Below are positions 55,852 to 64,000 of a stretch of DNA of 64,000 nt, in pieces. The stretch lies in assembly GCF_910596095.1 (NCBI RefSeq), contig NC_056546.1, forward strand, positions 10,317,925 through 10,381,924. The letters are read 5' to 3'. Within the stretch, counting starts at the first letter, position 1. Every line of letters begins with the position of its first letter. This DNA is from Thunnus maccoyii. Its lineage: Eukaryota > Chordata > Actinopteri > Scombriformes > Scombridae. The notes below the pieces were generated by a model, which made no database searches, was not told where the DNA came from, and saw only the letters and a list, made by a program, of their open reading frames with translations. The position numbers and the translations under genes are program-made.

Positions 55852-58800
55852 ATGAGCTGCTCGTGCGAATGGACGGATAACATGGACGACCAGCGGGACG
55901 TTCAAACTTCCAAACGAAACGGGAGCTGCAGGTCGTTAATATCGGCCGGTTCCGCGGTGGCTATGGAGATTAAAAGGAAGAAAATACGACAGAGCACCTT
56001 ATTCCTTCAAACAGAGGTATGAGTAAAGAGCTACAGAATGGTGTATGTTTTGTCGTCAACTCTGAAACATAATAAGAGACGGTTCAGTTGACGCTGAAGG
56101 TTCAAAGTGCAACGATGCTAAACAAGCTTATATACACTTATCAAACATTATATTTGACATTGCTATGCTAAAATAACTGGTTAACAATGACACGAGTCTT
56201 CTAATGTCTGTCTCAAACGCACAAATCACGCGTTATCTCTAGTTAGTCCCCTGGGATAATGCTATTGAAGCCGGTTATTCAAAAGGGCAGTTACGCCTTC
56301 TATTCAGTTCCCCCGAAACCAGAGCTGCGTGCTTTCTGCACTTTTGAACGTTGCTTAGCATGTCCAGAACAATAATTTTGGTCTTTCTGCTCTAACACCG
56401 CTCAAACTAATTTCCTTTCAGGCCAAAAGCATGAGACGATGCCCCAGTCTTCTGAATGACACGCTGCAGATAGTAGAGGATATGAATTTGTTGTACATAC
56501 GACAGATTTCTAAGAAGCTGCAGGTGCATATTTGTTAGTTTATAAAGTGGAGAATGATGATGTTTGTATCCTTTAAACAAATATTAATCTAATTCTCAAC
56601 TCATTTGGACAATTTCTAACTCAGTAAAACCAAATTAATTGAAAAGCTGGTATTTTGAATTTAGTATAAGATCTCTTTTGACCAAATTTGACATCATCAT
56701 ACTCCATTTGAGCCATAAATATGTTTGCTAGAACTAACCATTTACGCTTTTGCCACTTGTGCTTTGCAGCATGCAATCCATGCATTTTCATATTGCATCT
56801 TTGCCATCCTAATCTCCATATGATCTGCATCAAATCATGTCTTTACAGTCATTGTACTCCCATTTAGCATATATTTCATTATGATACCACCGGTGCTTTT
56901 TCCTAACCTCTCCATTCCCCTAACTGCAGCGATCATCTCACCTCATCCTCTGCCACAAAAAGCTGCTTTTGTATGATTAAAAATAAGTTTGCCACAAATG
57001 TAACAATTGTGTATCAATTTCATTGTGGTGGCACCTCCTTGTGATGGTGCCAAGTGTTATTTTTAGTGCTAGAAGTTCAAAGAAGTAAGATCACATTTCC
57101 TGTAAGCCTTGAATTATTTTGTTGTCTTACATCTGCCCAATCGCAAGAAATATGATTTAACACTGGAAGGTATTTTTTTTCCTTTTGTCACAAACAACAT
57201 TCAAGGACAACTTCACTCCAACTCCATTTTAACAAAATCTTGCACTCATCATTTTATTTCCATCTCGTCCCATTTGTCCCAGATGAACACATATTAAAGC
57301 ATCATAGACAGCCTCCGATCCGTGTTGATGTAGCTCTCTGTAGTTTTTTTTTTCTGGCATTGAAAATATTCATTTGATAATTGTGAACTTTCTCCTGTGT
57401 ATGTTATGTCCAAGAAGAACACTAACATTCAAGAAAAGCTGGACTTTGAGATGCGAATGCGAGAGGGCGCCTACAAGCTGCTCCTCGCTTGCAGTAAGAG
57501 AGACCAGGTTCTTAACGCCTCCAAGAACCTGCAGACCTGCAATGCCAGGATCAAGGCTTACTTCACCCAGCTGCAGAGGAAGAAAGAGGAGCAGGACAGG
57601 ATGGGCGCAGTCAGGAGGTAAAGATGGATACTGTGTGGAAAATGTCTGTAAAGGTTCAGTGTAGGACAGAAACACTTGTTTAAAACTTCCAGTGCACATT
57701 ACCCACAAAATATTGTCAAAGATTAAATTGTAATAAATTGTTTATATTAAGAAGTTACTTCTTTGAGGGAGTGAAAAAAGTTAAAAATCAGTAATTGAAA
57801 GCAATGTTAGGATTAGAAAGGAGTTATTATTTTAATTGATTTACTGAAGCATTGTTTTGCAGTGAAATGGATGTATTAATACGTGTTACAGTGCATTGCA
57901 ACAGTAAATTAAAATTTTTATTTCAGATACTCAGATCCAGTTACAGATGATCGTGTACCCTGTAATGGAACGATTGCAATGTCTGGTAAGATTGCTCCCC
58001 TTTTGTCCAGGATCATTCAGTACTGAAATGCACAGAATATATAATATATATAACACAAAGTTAAGACAAAGAGTGTTTTAGAATATGAACAGGCTCTTCT
58101 TTCTGCTGATGTAGGGCTGCGTATTCCTATGCTGTGGAGGGATTCGGATCACTTTAACAACAGAGGGAGTGAGTTTGTCCTTTTTTATTACCATTCATAA
58201 CCATCTGTTTAGCTTCACCTTGTGTTATTTTATGAAAGCTTACTCCTTTAACTCGTGTGTTTGTTAGGCTCTCGTCGGGTGGCGGTCTTCTGTCTGTTAC
58301 AGATTGGCTCAGAGGTGTTTGACACTGAGATGGTGGTGGTGGACAGATCAGTCACTGACATCTGCTTTGAAGGAGTCACCGTCTTGTAAGTGTTGGTTGC
58401 ATGTGTTCAATAAGCAGTTAATAAGAATAAACTCATCTAAATCTCTGTATTTTCTTATTAGTTGTTTGTAGCTTGATGGAAAAATAGTTTGTGTATATAT
58501 TTCAATTTTGATATCCTTATTGAAATGTTTCTCCTTACTGACAGTAAAGAGGCAGATCCTCAGTTTGAGCTGAAGGTGGAGCTGTGGAGCTGTGCCCTGG
58601 AGGAAGAGCTCACATTGGTAAAAACACCAAAGAAACTGGCCAAGAAGCTCCGCAACTCCTTTGGAAAGACTGCCGGGAAGAAGCTCTGCCCTCTGCTGGA
58701 CGTTCCAGACCCTGACACCTTCCTACAGCACAACCCAATTCCCTCGTATGTATTGTGTAATCCCATAAAACCCTTTACAGACTCTTGGCTCTCTATTTAA

Positions 58801-61800
58801 GATTTTTTTGCAGTTGGGGAACTAACTCGATTATGACTTGTTACTGGAACAATGTGTGTGTAGCTGCAGGCTCACACAACAGGGGTGTAAACAAATCAGA
58901 CTGATGGAGTATTGAGATTAAGGTTACAAAAATATTTGAGGTTATGAATACTGATATGTTTAGCCATAGGACATTCATAGAATTTTTTTGTGCCCTTAAT
59001 GTAACTGTTTTATTGAAAAAGTGCATTCTTTTTATGTTCCCACCACAATTTTACTTGTGTCTGAGCGGAAAGGCGTATTTAGCAGTATTAAGAACATCAA
59101 ATGACACTGAACATCTGTAAGTGATACATACCACCTGTTCAGTGGTAGGAGAGACACTGGAGTACATTAGGCCTTTGAAGAAGGAGATAATTTACAAAAA
59201 ACAAAGTTGGTTAAGTGCACATGTTGGTTACAGAGTTAAGAGTCTTTGTATATCTATGTCTTTGTTATTATTTACTGTTAGGGTTAGAGTGGAGCATGAA
59301 TTTGCTATGGCTGGTGTTGGAAGAGAAGGAATGAAAGTAAGTCAATGCAGTATGCTTGAAAGTATGCTAAAGTCTGTGTACTTTATGTGTGTGTCTACTT
59401 GCACCAGTGGAGCCAAGTACAGCCTGCTGGCCTACACCACACTGAGTCTGTCCGAAGCTGAAGGCAGCTTTCAGTCTCACTCACTCATTGTCCTCCAAGA
59501 TGGTAAGAAACAAAGGCACAGAAATGTAATATCTGGGGATATAAGGGATTATGCTTTTTAGCTCCCAATTCGATTAAGTACCAGGGTAATGACAGAATAT
59601 TTTAACACCATTAAACCTATGATTGAAGTTTAGCTCGGATTACTTTTCTTCCTTTGTGCGAGTGATTAAATGAATAGTTCTAATTTTTTCGGTAAATGTT
59701 TGGTATGAATTTACATCACATTACATCAGTGTTCAGGTCCACAGTGCATTTAATGAGATTAATGCTACTGTTAAATGCTGACTGGAAACTCTCTCATCTC
59801 TATTCTGTGTATTTGATACGTAACAATAGACCTTTACAACCAAAGAAAAGATGTGTTATCAATTAGTTTTCTCTTCTCATGCGAGATTGGAATGATTCTT
59901 CATGAAAACCTTTATCTTTACATAAAGCATACAGTAGTTCATATGTAGATCTCAATATTTTGGGGGTTTTATTTCCACTGCTGCTCTTCATTCCCACAGC
60001 TGAGTGGTCATCTTGGCTTCCACTTTATGGCAACCTCTGCTGCCGGTTGGTGGCCCAGCCTGTCTGTATGACACAAAGCATGATGACTGGTTACCTGAGC
60101 CAGAAGGTGTGTTGGCTGCTGTTGTTGTCATCATTAGCATTAGCTCTAAAGCTGGTTCTGAGGTAAAATACTTAAGTTCTGCTGTTTTCTTTCTGGTGAT
60201 TTTCAGCAAAGTGCGGAGGGGATGTACCGCTGCTGCAGCCTTTACTGTGTTTTGAGTGCCGGCTTTTTGTCCTGTTACTTCACCCCAGAAGAAATTGACG
60301 CTAAAGTGCAGCCCACTCTCAAAGTACCCATTGACAAGGTAACACACAGAGTAGCAAACATTCTGACCTTCACCCTCTGCACTCCCTTGTATTTCAAGCT
60401 CAGTTATTTTGGTGTGCTTGTTGATTGAAAATGACTGCCACTTAACCACAGGAGCAACGTAATAAAACAAAGTTGATTTACTGACGTATTTCACTGTGTT
60501 ACTTACTTTCAAGACATATTTGTGCTTGAATTTATACATCAGTCAATAAATGTAAAGACAGAAAAGTGTTAAATAAAATAATAACATCATAAGTAGCCTC
60601 TGTGTTTGTCCATGTCACTGTTATTACTGGTTAGTGGAATTTTAGATTAAATATAAATATTAAATTTATTACCGTTTTAAAATTTAAAATCTCAGTTCAG
60701 GGTTTCCATAACATTTGCCAAAGAGCCAAAATAAAATGCCACATTACTCACTAAGATCCTGCTTGCATCTTTGGCATTTTTCTGCTGAATTAATTTTTTT
60801 CTGCAGTATCACCATGTACTTTTTTTAGTGCTTTATCTTATGTGAGTTATCTGTGTCGATTCTGCAGGACACCCGCATCCGTGTGATGGAGAAGGAGTCG
60901 GCAGGCCAGAAATCCAGGAGTCTGTCGATCATCAACCCTTCATCAGAGGGAGCTCAGACCATAGTCTTCACCACGGACACCAGGGAGGAGCTGGAAGACT
61001 GGCTCGAAGCCCTTTACCAGCACCTCTATGATCAGAGTGAGTGTGTTTCTGTGTAAATATAGAACAGGAACATGTTTGTATGCTTCTATAAAAGGTTGTG
61101 TGTGTGTGTAAGTGCGTCAGTCTGTTTTGGCTAGAAAAATGTTTGCACATATATTTAGCTAAACTCCCTGTAACAAGAACAGATTGTATAACCTTTATCT
61201 GTGTCTCTCATGCCTCTTCTTGTTTACAACCAGGCCAGTGGCTGCACTGCTGCGACCAGTTAATGAAGATCGAGGTCGCATCACCACGGAAACCATCACT
61301 CTTTCTCACCAAGCAAGCTGACTCTGTTTACAACGACCTCAGTGAGTAGAGTAATTGGGACGAGTGGCTGAAGTGAGTTAGATAGAGGATGATAATTTGC
61401 TGATGAAATGTTTGACAGTGCCTTATGTTTAACTCATCAGTTTGACTTTTTTTTCCAATGTTCATTTATTTTGTTTTCCTGCAGGTATAAATTCACCTGG
61501 CAAGTTTGAGAGCATCACAGACATTATCCACAACAAGATTGAGGAGACAGATGGCCACTTTCTTATTGGTCATGACGAGGAGAAGGAGACGCCTAATTGG
61601 TCCACTCTGTTTGATGGATCCCAGTCATTGGTAGTGCAGAAGAGTATCCTGTCACAGAGCAAAACCTCCACCCCTTGTTCAAGCCCAAACCACAACACCA
61701 GCTCTACATCCATCGGCAACAAGAAGCGGCGTGCCCCGCCTCCTCCCCCTGACAGGGAACCTTATGCTCCTCCCACCCGCCCTGCTAGACCTCCCCTCCC

Positions 61801-62188
61801 TGCTTCTCTTCATAATAATCCTCCTCCTCCTCCTCTCTCATACCAGGAGAAGGAGAACTCCGGCACTTGCATGTCGCGCCCGGCCACAAAATCCAAAACT
61901 GGCAGACCATCTTTGGATGCCAAATTTTCTGCCATCATCCAGCAGCTGCAGCGGAACAACACTGGAGGAGCCGGAGCCCTCAGCCGTAAAAACGCTCCAC
62001 TGGGCGTCCTTGATGTACAACCACAAAGTCAGCCTCTGCCCCCTCTCCAGCAGATGGAGTACCAGGACCCTGAAGCAACAGGTGAACATGGCTTTGTCAG
62101 ACCCAGTCATGGTCCTGGTCCAGTTCCTGCACCGAGGAGCAAACTGAGGAAGTCTTTCAGAGAGAGGATGAACCTTAAAGCCTTGTGA
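55852..62188 (+). CDS. rtkn2: rtkn2, rhotekin-2 (HR1, anillin-homology, PH)
   Basis: Rho-effector scaffold protein. Exons: 55852-56016, 56422-56523, 57418 (or 57415)-57617, 57927-57985, 58115-58168, 58268-58385, 58545-58745, 59408-59502, 60000-60106, 60207-60338, 60868-61036, 61234-61341 and 61485-62188. All are GT-AG with compatible phases; 2214 nt gives 737 aa. HR1 Rho-binding helices at about 90-158 (NIQEKLDFEMRMREGAYKLL); anillin-homology domain at about 165-345 (DLRIP-type GLRIPMLWRDSDHFNNRG, TPKKLAKKLRNSFGK, WLPLYGNLCCRLVAQP); PH domain at about 360-468 (LYCVLSAG, EEIDAKVQPTLKVPIDK, EELEDWLEALYQHLYD). TDIIHNKIEETDGHFLIG downstream of the PH domain points to RTKN2 rather than RTKN. The tail is proline-rich and ends PVPAPRSKLRKSFRERM. 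Longer than human RTKN2 (609 aa as I recall). Confidence 0.95.
56422..56523 (+). CDS. rtkn2: rtkn2 exon 2, N-terminal module shared with rhotekin
   Basis: A 102-nt phase-0 exon encoding AKSMRRCPSLLNDTLQIVED followed by MNLLYIRQISKKLQ. The LQIVEDMNLLYIRQ segment resembles an alternative N-terminus of human RTKN (ILEDLNMLYIRQ). The exon may be alternative: skipping it preserves the frame. Confidence 0.85.
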
Positions 62189-64000
62189 CCTTGATTCTTC
62201 CAACATCTGAATGATTTAACAATCTAACTTTGCCTTACCACTAACACAAATAACATTTAGATAGTAGAAGTTCTAGTTTGTCTCCATTAAAGCCAGATAT
62301 ATGATATGATGATATTTTGGGTGTGACTGTTAATTGTTTTAGGAAATACGATGCTTTCTTACTGAGAATTGGATGAGAAGATCTACAGTATGAAGCTGGA
62401 GCCAGGAGGTGTTTAGCTTAGTTTAGCATAAAGATTGAAAAAAAAGAGGGAAACAGCCAGACTGGCTTTGTCCATAGATAACAAAATGCACCTACCAGCA
62501 CTACTAAAGCTCATCAATTAACAATTTATAGTTCTTTTGTTTACTTTGTACAAAAAACAAAGTGTAAAAATGAGGTGTAAGGTTTTTGTATGGATTAAAG
62601 AATCAAATATAATGTGTTAATTAATGAGCTTTAGAGGTGCTGCCAGGCAGATTTAGTTACCTTTGGACTGAGCCAGACTAGTTGTTTCCCCTGCTTTCAG
62701 TCTTTATGCTAAGCTAAGGCCAACCGTCTCTCAGCTCCGGCTTAATATTGAGTAGACAGATGTGAGAGTGATATTGATCTTCTTGTCTAACTCTCGGAAA
62801 CAAAGCAAATAAGTGTATTTCCCAAGATGTCGAAATATTGCTTTAACCTAAAGGATTGATGGGTGACGCGGCCTCCATTATTTAAGAAAAGAAAAAAGAA
62901 GACCCTCATAATGTCCATCATAACAACCCAAATTTCAGTTGACACCTCATATCACAATATCAATATGGTATTGATACATCTCCAGCTCCACTCTCCATTT
63001 ATAAAACTTTCTTTATGAGCAGCTAACCCATAGATGAAATTGAAAGCTGTATGTTGGCTTGGACACCGCCATCATCAATCCCACTAAAATGGAAAGGCTT
63101 ATTTCTCAGCTCTGCCACTGGAACACGGACTGAAGAAAGAGCCTTTGCAAAAGCACTCAAATTGGAATTGATCCATGGACCGACTGCGGACGAGTCATTC
63201 CTTTTGGAACTATTGACTTATTCCACTTACTGTGACGACTTTATGACCACTATAGCCGATTTTAAGGGAACAGGACTTTAGGAGCAATTGCAAGCACTAA
63301 TGTGACTTCTCCATTTCCCAGAGGTCTTAATAATGGAGTGACCTTGGTTTTCAGGGGCTACACAGTATGTCCAACATAATTTAACACTGCGACCCGTAAA
63401 TGCTATGAACATAATTGAATGAATGAGTCTTTTGACTGGCAAAAATAATGAATACCCTTGTATGTGTGTGTGTGTGTGTGTGTGTTTTGAACCACTGTAT
63501 CCAATAATACCTGCCACTAAATATTTCAACCACTTAACCATCTCGTGTTGAAGAATGATCTTCATAATTACACCTGAGTACACAAAACATTAGCTACTTT
63601 TTTTCTGAAATTGCCTGCCTAGATAAAGAAAGTGTGGTGAAAGGTACAATCCTATTTCTTAATCTTGCCCTCTAAATTCAGTTTAATCAAGAGAGGGAGA
63701 TTACAGGAGGATTTAGTTTAAGCCTTGAAAGAACCGAGAGTGGGTTGTACAATGTACAATGGTGTATGCAGCTCAATATTAGCAGTGTGTTCCAAATGTT
63801 TTGTATGGTCATTGTGTGTTAATAACACATTAGTCACTTTGATTAGTACTGTACATACCTAGAAAAACAAGGGAAGATTATGGGATCAAAAACTCAAAAC
63901 CAGTAGTTTTACTAATGCTGATGTGGTTGCACCTCTGGATAAAATCATCCTCTTAAATATGTTACAAGTGAAACTGAACAAATTTCAAAATGAATAAGGG
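62189..64000 (+). other. rtkn2 3' UTR and downstream flank
   Basis: No canonical AATAAA is seen; ATTAAA variants are at 62286-62291 and near 62594. Holds the palindromic repeat at 62361-62800, (TG)n at 63472-63486 and a 76-codon ATG ORF at 63051-63281 with no recognisable features. No further gene. Confidence 0.4.
62361..62800. mobile_element. Palindromic teleost repeat (foldback DNA element)
   Basis: The left arm (TTAGCTTAGTTTAGCATAAA, then CAGCCAGACTGGCT, then TAAAGCTCATCAATTAAC) recurs inverted on the right (GTTAATTAATGAGCTTTA, then AGCCAGACTAGTTG, then TTTATGCTAAGCTAAG). The arms extend to GAGAAGATC and GATCTTCTTG. It is a repeat familiar from fish genomes. No coding capacity. Confidence 0.7.

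Noticed and set aside
63051-63281. 76-codon ATG ORF downstream of rtkn2
   Set aside because: Composition and surroundings give no sign of a real gene; likely chance ORF in 3' flank.

Overview
The window is vertebrate nuclear DNA, almost certainly from a teleost fish. It has intron-split genes with GT-AG splice sites, AT-rich non-coding DNA, long (AC)n/(AT)n microsatellites and several interspersed repeats typical of ray-finned (percomorph-like) fish. I see no bacterial operon, CRISPR array, phage or tRNA/rRNA gene. Species cannot be named from the sequence.

I could assemble five protein-coding genes by joining exons at splice sites and checking phase. From left to right: (1) the 5' end of dync2li1 (minus strand; 81 codons in four exons, running off the left edge), the light intermediate chain of the ciliary dynein-2 motor; (2) lyrm7 (minus, 104 aa, five exons), a mitochondrial complex III assembly factor; (3) hint1 (plus, 126 aa, three exons), a histidine-triad nucleotide hydrolase that starts 164 bp from lyrm7 in a head-to-head pair; (4) cep170 (minus, 1603 aa with a 51-nt microexon, 21 coding exons spread over 28 kb plus a non-coding first exon about 12.5 kb further upstream), a centrosomal FHA-domain protein; (5) rtkn2 (plus, 737 or 738 aa, 13 exons), a rhotekin with HR1, anillin-homology and PH domains. 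All four complete reading frames sum to a multiple of three.

The genes do not form a pathway, although dync2li1 (cilium base) and cep170 (centriole appendages) both act at the centrosome/cilium. Lyrm7-hint1 is an ancient neighbour pair also adjacent in human. The other three have human orthologues on other chromosomes, so the window records fish-lineage rearrangement.

Main points for a second look: a minor-spliceosome (U12) AT-AC intron inside the cep170 FHA domain, with consensus 5' site and branch site; a 14-bp RFX X-box just upstream of dync2li1; a frame-preserving 51-nt cep170 microexon; an intronic alternative first exon of cep170 with matching phase; a tandem NAGNAG acceptor in rtkn2; a miRNA-like 22-bp hairpin; and two families of full-length palindromic (foldback) repeats. 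I found no previously undescribed multi-gene system.
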